A program made the position numbers and the translations under genes. A DNA stretch of 64,000 nucleotides from Basidiobolus meristosporus CBS 931.73. Its lineage: Eukaryota > Basidiobolomycota > Basidiobolomycetes > Basidiobolales > Basidiobolaceae. This document shows positions 43,360-53,894 of this stretch, one piece after another. Numbering within the stretch: the stretch's first letter is position 1; every line of letters starts with the position of its first letter. The notes under the pieces were generated by a model, which worked only from the letters and a program-made list of their open reading frames with translations, was not told the DNA's origin and did not search any database. The stretch is taken from the NCBI GenBank assembly GCA_002104905.1, contig MCFE01000128.1:96169-160168 (forward strand), given 5' to 3'.

Positions 43360-44580
43360 ATGGGCTTCGTTGGGGCTCAGCTAAGAACTCTGGTCTATCG
43401 GCAAACCAGGCGTCTCCTGGTGACGCCACCATTGCCAAGACCCCTCCTCCCGAGAGCCTCGATCCTCCAGAGACATTGCCTCGTGAGCACACAAACCATC
43501 CGGCCTCCCGCCGATGCACCTCCCCTGCTAGAGGTGGACCTGGAGAAGGCCCGCATGAAGAGCGCCCTCCGCGGGCTAGACTACGAGGGGGCCTGGCAGA
43601 GCTTCGTCAACTTGGTTCAGACCCGGGGGAAGTACCACGTCCCGCTGGACTGTCTAGTGGACCTGATACGCTTGGTGCTCGACCACAAAACCGACAACCT
43701 CCGAAGATTGCAACAGCTTAGCCAGCTGGTCGACTATCTGAGCGAGACTAGGGAGACGTTGCCCACCTTGGAGGACTACACGTTGGTGATGAGGTATTTC
43801 GGGAAGCATGGGCACAGGTTCGGGGAGAGCTCGGAGTTGAGCAAGACGGTGCTGAAGCAGATGCTCTACCTGTACCAGGAGATGGTCGCCAAATCGATCC
43901 CTATCGACCACACCACCTACAACGCATTGATCAAAGGGCTGTGCAAGAACGCCCGGGTGTCTCAGGCGATGGAGCTGTATCGACACATGCTGGACTCCAA
44001 GGTCACCCCCACCGTAGCCACCTACAACACCTTGCTCAGCACCTACACGAAATCCTCGAAGCTCCACAAGGCTTTGGAGCTGTACGATGAGATGAAGGGG
44101 ATGGGACTGGTGGGCGACACTGTAACATACACAACCCTGATCAACGGCCTCCTGAAGATCCACGAGTACCGTCGAGCTATGGAGGTCTACAAGGAGATGG
44201 TCGACAAGAAAGTCCGTCTGAACGTGATCACCTACACGACGCTTATCAACGGCCACGTGAAGCAGGGCAACATCTCCGAAGCCATGAAGGTCTATTCAGA
44301 TATGGTTGCGAACGAGATCTCCCCCAACGTGGTGACGTACAACGTTCTCATCAACGGGCAGATGCGGGACGACAACCTGGAGGCCGCCATGGAGCTCTAC
44401 CGGGACATGCTGGCCCACTCGATCGCCCCAACCGTCATCACCTTCAACACCCTAATAGAAGGATTCGTGAGGATCAAGGATGTCGAGAGCGTCACCAAGC
44501 TCTATCGGGACATGCTGTTCCTCAAGATCCAGCCAACCGAGGTCACCAGAAGAACCATCGCCAAACTGGAGCGTAGCTGA
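43360..44580 (+). CDS. PPR protein, probably mitochondrial
   Basis: Intronless, 406 residues from the first ATG of the frame (43360); the open frame extends upstream but only with non-ATG codons. The N-terminus 'MGFVGAQLRTLVYRQTRRL' is Arg-rich without acids, typical of a mitochondrial presequence. Residues ~185-400 are about six or seven PPR motifs, such as 'IDHTTYNALIKGLCKNARV', 'PTVATYNTLLSTYTKSSKL', 'NVITYTTLINGHVKQGNI' and 'PNVVTYNVLINGQMRDDNL'. The region before them is helical and may be more degenerate repeats. The repeats resemble those of the larger upstream PPR gene, so a local duplication origin is possible but unproven. Confidence 0.9.
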   Translation: MGFVGAQLRTLVYRQTRRLLVTPPLPRPLLPRASILQRHCLVSTQTIRPPADAPPLLEVDLEKARMKSALRGLDYEGAWQSFVNLVQTRGKYHVPLDCLVDLIRLVLDHKTDNLRRLQQLSQLVDYLSETRETLPTLEDYTLVMRYFGKHGHRFGESSELSKTVLKQMLYLYQEMVAKSIPIDHTTYNALIKGLCKNARVSQAMELYRHMLDSKVTPTVATYNTLLSTYTKSSKLHKALELYDEMKGMGLVGDTVTYTTLINGLLKIHEYRRAMEVYKEMVDKKVRLNVITYTTLINGHVKQGNISEAMKVYSDMVANEISPNVVTYNVLINGQMRDDNLEAAMELYRDMLAHSIAPTVITFNTLIEGFVRIKDVESVTKLYRDMLFLKIQPTEVTRRTIAKLERS

Positions 44581-44990
44581 ATTACCTAGAATCTCCCGCT
44601 TCCTCTCACTCCCCGCCCCCGCCCCCTCCCTCTCACTCCCCATGTACAGATCAATAAACATCATCTTGCTTCATTAAACCGTGGCACAAGTGCGTTTCGT
44701 CTGCTGTGCCGAACCAGAAGAGGCTAAGCCACTTCGATGCCGACTGACCATCCCCACCGAATCCCCAAGCATCGAATATGGATGCATGTTGGACGCTACC
44801 ACCCACCCACCAAAAAATGAGGGGCCAGTGATCTATGCGCATCCCTAGATCTGTCAAGTGGGAAGGCATCAATCGATTTGGACGGAGTCCAATCAGATCT
44901 CCGCGTCCACCAGAACCCATATTAACCACGGTTCCAGTTTCGCAGTCAGCTTGTGATTTTTATCTGAGCGTGTAGTCAGCTTCCAACAGA

Positions 44991-46907
44991 ATGGTAGCGA
45001 AAGTCGAGGTCGGAAATTCTACTGTCTCCAGAGGTATCCTAAGGAAGGTCCTGCTCACCGCCGTAGGGCTTCCCGCCGTATTGATGCTGGTGATCCAGGC
45101 GGTGGTGGTCGGCTCGTTCCTAATTCCCGTGTTGTTTCCGCTTGTGGGTAAAGTGGCCTTTGCAAAACACCCCTGGTTTTGTTTGAACCGTGCTAACCAG
45201 TCGTCCCTTAGTGCTGTCGTATCTCTCGGTCTGGTTGGTGTACTACAAATATGGTGAGGAAAAGACCGCGGTGCTGGGCCACCTTGTCGATTTCTTTGTG
45301 CGTCCATACTCACTCGCTCGCTTCCTCCAGCACAAGTGCCTCGTACCACACGCTGGAAAGTCCCGCTTCACCCGGTCCGCATCTACAAAGTCATCTATGT
45401 GTTCTTCGAGTTCGTCGACGAGTTGCTCACCGGCCCATTCCTCCCCACCTTCTGGCAATGGCTGAGGGTGAAGCTTTTCGAGCCAGGCCTACCCGCCCAA
45501 TACCTCAAGTAAGTCTCCTTTCGGAAGTGCCCCTTCGCAGTCAACACGTTCCCTCACCACCATACCTAGGAAAAATATCGTCTACGACGAAGCGCACCCT
45601 AACCGCAAGCTCGACATTTACCTCCCCTCGCACCCGAATCACCCGCAGCTCAGCCTGAAGAGGCCGTCGGGGCACACGAACTCTTCGGAGGCCCCCTCCA
45701 GCCCGGTGATCGTGGTGGCGTGCGGTGGGACATGGAACAGAGGTGGAGAGAATTCCTTGGTGTTGGTTGAGGAGGTCAGAGACTAACCACACCTGTATAG
45801 CAGGGAGTCGACAGGTGTACTCACCCATGGCGCAGACGCTACGGAAGCTGGGCTATCTGATTGTGCTGATGGAGGGAGACCATTTCAAGGAGGTAAGACC
45901 CACTCTCTTTCGTACAGACACATTCGCTTACATACGTTTAGACGACCATTGGGGACATGGTGGCCGCAATGCAGCATGCAATCACTTGGGTTTTCTCCCA
46001 CATCAGGTTTGTCTGGCACGAATCCTGCGTCTCATCCAACCGCTCGACTGACTGGATGTTGTTGATGAAGGGAATACGGTGGGGACCCGAACCAGGTATA
46101 TCTGATGGGCCACGGGTCCGGCGCGCATCTGGTCTCCTTGACCATCATCCATGACGCATTGACCTCCCTGGATCTGCTACCAGAGACTGGTCCGACCTCC
46201 AGCCATATCAAGGTCCCCAAATGGAATCTCAACAGAGCGCCCAAGGCGAGAGGGCTGATACTGTAAGTGGCTTCCTTCGAGCTTGCACGAGTGCCCAATG
46301 CTAATGCGACCCAAGATTTTCCGGGATGTTCGACACAAAGTCCCAGTACCATCACGAACGGTATCGTGGGATCGAGGAGATATCTGGACTGGCGAGGGTC
46401 ATGGGTAAGTGGCTTGGCTCCCCCTTACTTCGGTAACATCCCTCAGCTGACCGCCCCCTCCCAGGCCTCCCTGACGCCCCAAATGGGCTGACCTCCCCCT
46501 CGGCCCTTCTCCTCCATGCGCTTGAGCGCGAGAACCAGGATGTCCTACGCTCGCTGCTCCCCTCCAGAATGCTGATTGTCCATGGCGACAAGGTACTTGC
46601 GCGCCAGCCCCTCCCCTCCCTCCACTGTCTCGACCCCTTCCCTAATCACCACCCATCCCGTAGGACAACATTGTGCCCCTTCATTCGGCCCGGACATTTT
46701 TCAACCAACTTTGCAAGGTTGGCATAGCCGATGTGAAGCTGAAGATATACTCCAACATGAAACACATCAACCCAGCCATCGGTAACATGCACTTGACGAA
46801 TCAGACCCTCAGCCCCCTCTAATCCGGTTCATGTAGGTTTCCTGGCCCAGACCACGCCATTTTGCGTCTCCTTGCTGAACGATGTGGAGAGTTTTGTGCA
46901 GTCGTGA
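44991..46907 (+). CDS. Alpha/beta-hydrolase-fold protein with altered nucleophile motif, eleven exons
   Basis: Exons 44991-45147, 45212-45253, 45331-45508, 45570-45742, 45801-45892, 45942-46006, 46071-46262, 46316-46404, 46465-46592, 46664-46781, 46837-46907 join to 434 residues with GT-AG introns. The N-terminus has hydrophobic segments ('LTAVGLPAVLMLVIQAVVV'), so it is probably membrane-anchored. From about residue 128 the fold resembles the esterase/lipase group that includes isoprenylcysteine methylesterase and sterol deacetylase: 'KNIVYDEAHPNRKLDIYLP', 'SPVIVVACGGTWNRAGSRQ', 'REYGGDPNQVYLMGHGSGAH', 'RMLIVHGDKDNIVPLHSA', 'YSNMKHINPAIG'. Two usual catalytic features differ: the oxyanion HGG is CGG, and the elbow G-x-S-x-G reads G-H-G-S-G, placing Gly where Ser is expected. 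The acid Asp and His candidates remain. Activity is therefore doubtful. Confidence 0.85.
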
Positions 46908-46984
46908 AGGATGTCACAGGACCCGCGTTAGTTTCATCCATTCTAACCAAAGTTACGTCAGGCTGGATAGATGTGGATCGGGGA

Positions 46985-47090
46985 AATAACCGTATCTTCA
47001 TCTTTATCCTCATCCCACCCTCATCCATATCTTCATCGGTATCCGCATTCGCATTCGCATCCGCATCTACATCCCATATCCACGAAATCT
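46985..47090 (+). repeat. CAT-rich hexamer microsatellite
   Basis: Imperfect repeats of the type 'catctt', 'catccg' and 'cattcg' run for about 100 bases in the space between the hydrolase stop and the AsnRS start, some 120 bases before that start. Confidence 0.75.
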
Positions 47091-47209
47091 AGAAAGAATT
47101 TTCAGGGATTTTTTTTAGAACCTGCCCCGCTCGTGATGTGCGAACCATTTATTTACTCGATCCCCGGGGGTTTTTTTCCCGTATCGTCTTGTTCTCCACT
47201 TGGTAGAAG

Positions 47210-48989
47210 ATGGCTCAAGAAATCACGAAAGGTACTGAAACCCTTTCCCTCCAGGAAGGTTTGTCTTGTCTCGGTCGGTGTCGTTCACTCCCCCACCCCC
47301 CACTGAACCCTTTCTCCTCCTCTGTTAGGTGCTATCGTATTCGTCGACGAGGTCAACGGTTCGGATGAAACCGGAAACGGTTCTCAAGAGACCCCCTTCC
47401 AAACCCCCGTCGTCGCCCTCCAAAAGGCTGGTGACAACATCACCATCAAGGTCCAAAAGACCGCCGAGGAAGGTTACAAGGACATCTCCGGCGCCGCCTT
47501 GAAGAAGGCCAAGAAGAAGGTTGAGGAGCTCCAGAGAAAGGCCAAGAAGGCCGAGGAGCAACAGAAATCCGAGGCTGACAAGGCCAACGCTCGCGCCGCT
47601 GAGGAAGCCAAGAGACTGGAAGAGGCCAAGAAGATCGTTCTTACCGAGGACTCCTCCCTTCCCAAGGCTGAGAAGATCAAGATCCGTAACAGTGTTCAGT
47701 CCCGCGGCAAGCGTGTCCAAGTTTCTGGCTGGGTTCACCGTATGAGAACCCAAGGTAAGGACATGAGATTCATCATCCTTAGAGATGGTACCGGCTACTT
47801 GCAGGTCGTCATGACTGGCAGACTCTGCCACACTTTCGATGCTCTCACCTTGACCATGGAGTCCACCGTGACCGTCTATGGTGTCATCAATGAGCTCCCC
47901 GAAGGTAAGACCGCTCCTGACCACCACGAGCTTGTTGCCGATTACTGGGAAGTCATCCACAAGGCCCCCGGTGGTGAAGAGGCTTTCGGTAACAAGTTGA
48001 ACGAGGAGTCCGATCCTTCCGTTCTCTTCGACCAACGTCACCTCGTCATCCGTGGTGAGACCGCATCCTCCATTTTGCGCGCCCGCTCATCCATTCAAAA
48101 GGCCTTCCGTGACCACTTCTACTCCCGTGGTTACAGTGAGGTTGTCCCTCCCTGCATGGTGCAAACCCAAGTCGAGGGTGGCAGTACCCTTTTCGAATTC
48201 AACTACTACGGAGAGTCCGCCTACCTTACCCAATCCTCCCAGCTCTACCTTGAGACCTGTCTTCCCGCCCTCGGAGATGTTTACTGCATGTCTGAATCCT
48301 TCCGTGCCGAGAAGTCCCACACCAGAAGACACTTGTCCGAATACACACATCTTGAGGCTGAAATGGCCTTCATCGATTTCGACGACTTGCTCAACAGAAT
48401 CGAAGATCTCGTTTGCGACACCATCGACAGGGCCCTCGCCGACCCCGTCACCCGCGACTTGGTCAAGTCTCTCAACCCCGACTTCAAGCCTCCCCAACGT
48501 CCATTCCTTCGCATGGACTACACCGAGGCCATCGAGTGGCTTCGTGAGAACAACGTTCGTAAGGAGGACGGTACCACCTACGAATTCGGAGACGACATTC
48601 CTGAAGCCCCTGAGCGCCAGATGACCGACAAGATCGGCCGCCCCATCCTGCTCTGCCGCTTCCCTGTGGAGATCAAGAGTTTCTACATGAAGAAGGACAA
48701 GGTCGACCCCAGAGTCACCGAGAGTGTGGATCTGTTGATGCCCGGAGTTGGTGAGATCGTTGGTGGAAGTATGCGTATCTCCGACTTGGACGAACTCCTC
48801 GCCGGCTACAAGCGTGAAGGAATCGATCCCACCCCCTACTACTGGTTCAGTGACCAACGTAAATACGGTTCCTGCGAACACGGTGGTTACGGTCTCGGCG
48901 TGGAGCGCTTCCTTGCCTGGATCCTCAACAGATACACCGTTCGTGAGGTCTGTCTCTATCCTAGATTCACCGGCCGTTGCAAGCCTTAA
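47210..48989 (+). CDS. Cytosolic asparaginyl-tRNA synthetase, two exons
   Basis: Charges tRNA-Asn in the cytosol (DED81 in yeast). Exon 1 is 47210-47231, exon 2 is 47329-48989; the 97-base intron lies only 22 bases after the start, a common fungal arrangement. The product is 560 residues (Ded81: 554). Residues ~1-60 are the eukaryote-specific N-terminal extension, ~65-110 a Lys/Glu/Ala-rich coiled coil, ~130-230 the OB-fold anticodon-binding domain ('GWVHRMRTQGKDMRFIILR'), and ~235-560 the class II catalytic domain. Motif 2 is 'FRAEKSHTRRHLSEYTHLE' and motif 3 is 'GYGLGVERFLAW'. Codon use is strongly biased to C-ending codons, indicating high expression. Long antisense frames over it are codon-bias shadows. 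Confidence 0.96.
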
Positions 48990-50314
48990 ACCAACCCCCC
49001 TTCCCTCACAACCGAACCCCCCCCCAAATCGAGTAATAAAATCCCCTTTTGTTCGCACGTCATCTATGTCGTTTACGTTAAATACACATTCCCAACGAAT
49101 CTGGATGGATGAATGTTTTCATGAGTCGAGATGAGTCATAACTGGTCATGGGCCCACCAATCTTTGCGTATCCGTTGTATAGGGGAGGATGAATTTGGTT
49201 GGTTGATCGGGCGGTTGGCATCTACCGCATCCAGTCAATCTTCGCCCTAACATCTCATCACTGGCCAACGTCAGAGTAATATACGAGCCAACCTCCGCGC
49301 GTCATCCCACACCAGCCTCCGGGATGGGCCGTGAGGAAACCGGTTGTGGCTCGATGGCAGGGGGGGGGATGGAGGAGAGAGATCATGCACATTTCGGTTG
49401 GAGTCGACTTCTCTACTGGTTGGTGGCATATAGCCATCACCATCTACGATATCATCGATTATGCAGTCACTTGGATCTGCATGGGTGGTGATTTGCGTCT
49501 AGCATTGTAACGGTCAGGCACCCTGTTTAACACCTAGTGTACGCTCAAATGGACATTGCTAAAATACTGACAATCCATCAAACCATCATATTGCCTCACT
49601 ATTTGTCAGCTGAAGAGATCAGTTGGTGAATTGACCCCAATGCATATCACCGAAACAGAGTCAATAATTAGAATGTCGAACGCCAATAATACGGTGAAGC
49701 CTAGGGGTTAGACGAGTATGTATCCTCCCCCGTCACTCCCCCGTCACTCCCCCATTAAAGCAGCCAACTCATCCAAATGCTGGGATTGTTGAGAGACACC
49801 AGGAACTTACCCTTTCCACGAACAAGTGAGGCCAGTTTGGCAATTCTACTCTCTACTACAAGCAGGGTTGAAGGGCGTGGCACAGGGAAGTATCTGCAAC
49901 TTTGATGTGCCCTTCTTGAGCTGCCGTGTGGGCCACGATAACCGGTGTTTAGAAGATCATGTGCCGGTTCCGGCATACCCTACCAACCTGTTGCGAACAG
50001 AGCCTGTATGACCTCGAACCCAGCGCAAATCGTTTGTCATTCATTTGGCCCATTCGAAGACACCATTGTGCAACTAGTTCGGCCGAACATGGTTGGCCAA
50101 GCCTGGTTACCAATTCCATTGGTACCATAGTCAAGGGTTAGGGTTTGAGTATTGTAAGAGGAAAATCAAATATTCGCGCATGAACTTGGGTCTAGAAAGC
50201 TTGCTCGCTCTTGGATAGAGATGCATCGCACATGCTGTGCCACCACTAGTATCCAGAGGTATACTATATATCAAGTTCTCCGGCGTAGTCCTCGACTATC
50301 GCTACGCTTACAAC
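48990..50314. other. Intergenic region, no gene seen
   Basis: About 1.3 kb in which GC content falls from the housekeeping island toward the AT-richer subtelomere. Short frames exist but none has a family signature or a plausible start. A poly-G run (ggggggg) is at 49361-49368, and 'cccccgtcactc' is repeated at about 49726-49750. Confidence 0.6.
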
Positions 50315-50695
50315 ATGAAGTTCTACCTCCTCTTGGCCACTTCGTTGGCTGCCACCGCCTTCGCCCAGAATTTCTCGTCTTCACTCGGGGACGAGCACTG
50401 CAAGAAATGCATCGAAGCCATGCCATGCATTGACAAGGTGTACTCCACAGGCAAAGCCCCTGATGCGAACGAGGCGATCAGTTGTCAATGCAATGATCAA
50501 TTATTTTCCGTCTACGAGAGTGAATGCCTTCAATGTTCCTTGTTCAAGCAAAGTTCTCAGCCCCTACCAAGCTTAAATCGACTCAAGGATGAGTGCGCAG
50601 CCGCGAAAAAGGCTACATCCAATGCCATCAGCAGTTTTGACCCCACCAACGTCGCATTGGCAGTAATAGTTGGTGGGCTGGCGCTGGTATTGTAG
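50315..50695 (+). CDS. Cysteine-rich secreted protein, probably GPI-anchored
   Basis: 126 residues. Starts with a clear signal peptide 'MKFYLLLATSLAATAFAQ', cleaved after Ala-Phe-Ala. The mature part has eight cysteines (HCKKC, PC, SCQC, EC, QC, EC), enough for four disulfides. It ends with a hydrophobic tail 'VALAVIVGGLALVL' after small residues, the form of a GPI attachment signal. Eight cysteines plus a GPI tail recalls CFEM wall proteins, but the spacing does not fit CFEM well, so I do not assign it. The frame is open upstream to 50237, but the signal peptide fixes the start. A TATA-like 'ctatatat' lies about 43 bases before the start. First of the secreted-protein genes in this subtelomere. 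Confidence 0.8.
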   Translation: MKFYLLLATSLAATAFAQNFSSSLGDEHCKKCIEAMPCIDKVYSTGKAPDANEAISCQCNDQLFSVYESECLQCSLFKQSSQPLPSLNRLKDECAAAKKATSNAISSFDPTNVALAVIVGGLALVL

Positions 50696-51039
50696 GTGGA
50701 TTGAATCCTATATGTTTCAACTACAATAATGGCCAACCTTACTTTAAATATTCAATAAAGCGGCCAATCTTTTGTGGAGTCATGTGATGCGATATATAAC
50801 TTCCAAGCGCCGACATACAAGCGGGCAGGCTACCAAACCCCGAAATACTCTCTTATGTGAGCCTACCAAACCCCGAAATACTCTCTTTGGTTTCTGAACC
50901 TATTCATCACCGCAATCCTCAGTTTTGTCAGTGTATTGCCCATTTCAATCTGCATAGCCCTTAGCACATCTATTTACTACCACCAAGGGTCATGTATCAA
51001 GATATTTATTGCAATCGGATCAATCCGAATATCGGCCTG
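50696..51039. other. Short intergenic region with a 25-bp direct repeat
   Basis: The sequence 'ctaccaaaccccgaaatact' with its next five bases occurs identically at 50830-50854 and 50863-50887. A poly-A signal 'caataaag' is at about 50754. The 3' ends of two convergent secreted-protein genes meet here. Confidence 0.65.
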
Positions 51040-51588
51040 TTAGCAATTATCCACGCATTCAGTTTCTTCCTCAGCCTCAGCCGAGGCAGGTTGCTCCGCG
51101 CAGTCCTCCACGCACTGGGTCTCCTCTGCTGGTTCTGTCTCCTCCGCTGGTTCTGCGTACTGAAGCTCCTGATCAGGCTGCATGTAGACATAAGGATAGG
51201 AGGACTCGTTGTCGGAATGCTCCGCTTCCTTGTCCCTGTGGTACTCCGAAGCATCAGCTGAGCCCTCCAATTCGAGGCTGGGACCGGTCTGGTATTTGAC
51301 ATTCAAGCTTTTCCCATTCTCGGCTTGAGCGGTGTTCAGGCTATCATGCTTTTTAGTGACGGTGGTAAATACCTGCCTCAGTAATGGTACCTTGGCTACT
51401 GGTGCCGATGGAAGTATGAAGGTTCGGGCGTTAGGGAAGCAGGGCGTCGCCTGTTGCCCACATGGCACGGGGCGAAGGTAGACCTTTCGGAACGGACGGA
51501 TACGGGGCGAGGTGTAGGCGGTAGGAACTGCAGTCACCATCTCAAGGGTTACCAAGCCTAAGATAACTGCCAAAGTAGTGAAGCGCAT
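51040..51588 (-). CDS. Small secreted protein, member 1 of a local family
   Basis: 182 residues. The signal peptide is 'MRFTTLAVILGLVTLEMVTA'; the start is the first Met of this hydrophobic segment rather than an upstream in-frame one. The mature protein has a Pro/Cys part ('VPCGQQATPCFPNA'), a conserved core ('PLLRQVFTTVTKKHDSLN', then 'NVKYQTGPSLELEG' and 'KEAEHSD'), and an acidic Glu/Ala-rich tail with two Cys pairs ('CVEDC', 'CVDNC'). The core and the C-terminal 'TQCVEDC' recur in the protein at 55065-55562, about 3.5 kb away on the same strand, so the two are paralogs. A TATA-like element lies about 35 bases upstream. Function unknown; it may be an effector or wall-associated protein. 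Confidence 0.82.
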   Translation of the reverse strand: MRFTTLAVILGLVTLEMVTAVPTAYTSPRIRPFRKVYLRPVPCGQQATPCFPNARTFILPSAPVAKVPLLRQVFTTVTKKHDSLNTAQAENGKSLNVKYQTGPSLELEGSADASEYHRDKEAEHSDNESSYPYVYMQPDQELQYAEPAEETEPAEETQCVEDCAEQPASAEAEEETECVDNC

Positions 51589-51849
51589 TTTCGATGGATA
51601 CAGCCTGAGGTGATGCCTCGCTATAAATACCATCGCCTCCATTTAATAGAGTTTGAGCTTGTTTAATCATAGTGCAGGCGGTCGTTATACTGCTCTTAGT
51701 AATGGCATGGTTGACTACCAATATCTGTGAATGCAACCACCAAAATACCGACCCTATATCTGCTTTTAGGTCAAATTATCCTTTGTTCTCGTCACGCTTT
51801 GATCTAGGTGCGAAATGGATTGGCACCACTGACTGCGCCATAGACTTGA

Positions 51850-52634
51850 GCCTACAAGCACTTTATTGATTAATACTTGCCCAGCTCAGTCCACTTCTAA
51901 ATGGTGTAGGGGTCTTTGGGTCCTTACTGTGAACAAATGCTGAGTCCAGATAAAATGCACCAGTTATGCAAATGTTGCATCTAGCAATATAGTTCCCAGC
52001 TTCAGCTTGAAGGGTGATATGATTGGCATCAACACAGTTCAGAATCCATTGTGCCCATGGGCTATTGGGCAAGCCATATGGTCTAACATGAACAGATGCC
52101 AAATTGTGCGACACTTACTGTCTAAAGCAAGTATGGCATTGTTCCAAGTAGTTTTGTATGTCAGAGTAATTTTGCCATTACCTATATCCATTACCTTTGC
52201 TGGAGATAGCTTACTTGGTTTGGATCACCATACCCATGTACAAATGCATTGGCAGGATTCACTGAATATTTGACACAGCTGTTTCATGGGCCAAGATATT
52301 TGCCAGTTTCTGCTTGCAAGCAAATCCTTTGAGGCAACTTGCATTCCTTTTTAGGTGGCTGATATGCAGGTGCAGGCTTAGGCTGTGAGCCATATCCTTA
52401 ATGTGTAGTCTCAGTGGTCTACGTACCTTCTGGCACTGAAGAACATTGATAGCCACCATATTCACCAATTGCTTGACATCCTTTGGGTATCTGTGGTTTG
52501 TCTTGACCACGATCATATCCATCATGATTGCCATCACCATGACCACAGCCATTTCCACCACCATATCCACCACCATAGACTACATCAAGGGCTCCAAGCA
52601 AGGGTGTGCAAAATAGGAAAGACTTCAACTGCAT
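51850..52634 (-). pseudogene. Decayed Gly-rich secreted protein gene
   Basis: From the ATG at 52634 a signal-peptide-like start 'MQLKSFLFCTPLLGALDVVYG' leads into a Gly/His/Asp-rich region ('GGGYGGGNGCGHGDGNHDG') and a Cys-containing part ('PKGCQAIGEYGGYQCSSVPEG') ending at a donor-like 'gtacgt' near 52427. Beyond it, pieces in other frames look like two copies of one module: near 52250-52310 ('ICLQAETGKYLGP', then after a stop 'NPANAFVHGYGDPNQ') and near 51900-52020 ('ITLQAEAGNYIARCN', 'LDSAFVHSKDP'). Between them is 'KITLTYKTTWNNAI'. I could not join the pieces into one frame with sensible introns, so I call it a decayed gene, but an unusual intron set is possible. Confidence 0.45.
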
Positions 52635-52790
52635 GATAGAAATTGCTAGTTCCACAACTGATTTATCTGATTATTTATTCGACATAAATACATGCATCCT
52701 GTGTTATTGAATCATTGAGATGATTGCATCGATACATGTTCAAGATTTACTTTAATTCCATATAGAAATGTTTTAGCATTTAGCTACATC

Positions 52791-53894
52791 TCAGCTGTAG
52801 ATTAAATCTAATGGAGATTTGCCAGTTACTGGCCCGATATACTTCTCCATAAATGCAATGTCTTTCTCCACTTGAGCCCGATCTAACATATAATCCCGGA
52901 AGCCTAGAGATCAGTGTTCTTGATTTTCCAGATTGGCTTCAGTCCTGCTGGTGGCGGAACATCTATTCTTGGAGACCAAGTGTCCGACATAAAATTCCTC
53001 TGGACGTCATACGAGGTTAACCAGCTGACATAGAGCTTGGCGCCTGCTGGGTGCTTCGCTTTTTTTGAAGATGGCCCCTGTTTGCGCCCAAGATTGGAAA
53101 AAGGTCTTCTTAGGAACGATAGTGGTGCTTTTGGCTCCTTTGATTGGAGTCAATGAGCCACTGGTTGTAAAGCTGGCTAAAGAGGTTCCATTATTGATAT
53201 AGAATGCTGGAGTTCCCGTTCCACGCAATAGGAGGGGCTTTTGCGCAAGGAACGCCTTGAACCACTTAAGACCATGTTGCTTAATCAGCTGCATGAATTA
53301 ATAAAGAACCGCATCATCATCATGGGGATAGGTATAGGTAATTTTGCCCCCTTTGAGCTTTGGGTTTAGGTAGTCCTTGGCTTCAATTGGCCGTTGTTTA
53401 CCATGATGGTGTTACTGATTAAGTTTGTAAAGTAGAATATATTTAAAGCCAATTGGCTTATACCTACGATAAGGTCAGAATTCTTCATCAGCAGTGTATG
53501 AGAAATAGGATGCTTACTTCAGCAATGCTCCTTGGGACTTCCAGCGTGGAAAGTCATGCAAGGTTTGAAGATGAGTGACATCCGGCTCCAAGGCGTCTCC
53601 ACCTCTAGCTAATTGCGTATCAATTAGCTGGTTATGGTACTTGCTAAGGTCAGTGGTGATATTGAGCATAGTTCCAGGGAACTTGCTTTCAAATGCCTTG
53701 ACAATATCGGAGCCAGCATTAGGTAAATCTCCTCCAGCAAATACGGTAATCTTTCCTCCTTCGGCAAGTGCCTCCTTATAGAGTCTTTGAAGCTCAGCTT
53801 CCTCTCTCTTCAGATACCGTGGCCTTGCAAATGACTGCGAAGGGAATAGTGACGTCCCTGCGATAAATAAAACGATAGAAAATGGAAGTTTCAT
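52791..53894 (-). pseudogene. Broken secreted solute-binding-like protein (periplasmic-binding fold type 2)
   Basis: The ATG at 53894 begins a signal peptide 'MKLPFSIVLFIAGTSLFPS'. The frame to about 53520 reads an ABC-type iron/solute-binding-like protein ('LYKEALAEGGKITVFAGGD', 'DIVKAFESKFPGTMLNITTD', 'DTQLARGGDALEPDV'). After a possible intron (gtaagc at 53518) similarity resumes ('RYKPIGFKYI', 'YLNPKLKGGKITYTYPHDDD'), is broken by TAA after 'DDDAVLY' near 53310, continues at 53007-53294 ('LLLRGTGTPAFYINN', 'SWAQTGAIFK'), and after another break ends 'RAQVEKDIAFMEKYIGPVTG' before TGA at 52791. At least one stop and two frameshifts make it a pseudogene. Such secreted relatives occur in many fungi; they are bacterial-like but have a fungal distribution, so recent transfer is not implied. 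Confidence 0.78.

Noticed and set aside
47325-48041. 238-codon open frame on the minus strand
   Set aside because: Antisense to the N-terminal part of AsnRS; the Leu/Gly-rich repeat pattern mirrors the Lys/Glu coiled coil.
48087-49058. 323-codon open frame on the minus strand
   Set aside because: Antisense shadow of asparaginyl-tRNA synthetase caused by strong codon bias; no family signature.
52791-53894. Recent bacterial gene transfer for the solute-binding-like pseudogene
   Set aside because: A eukaryotic-type signal peptide, possible intron and wide fungal occurrence of this family make vertical or old origin as likely; composition matches neighbours.
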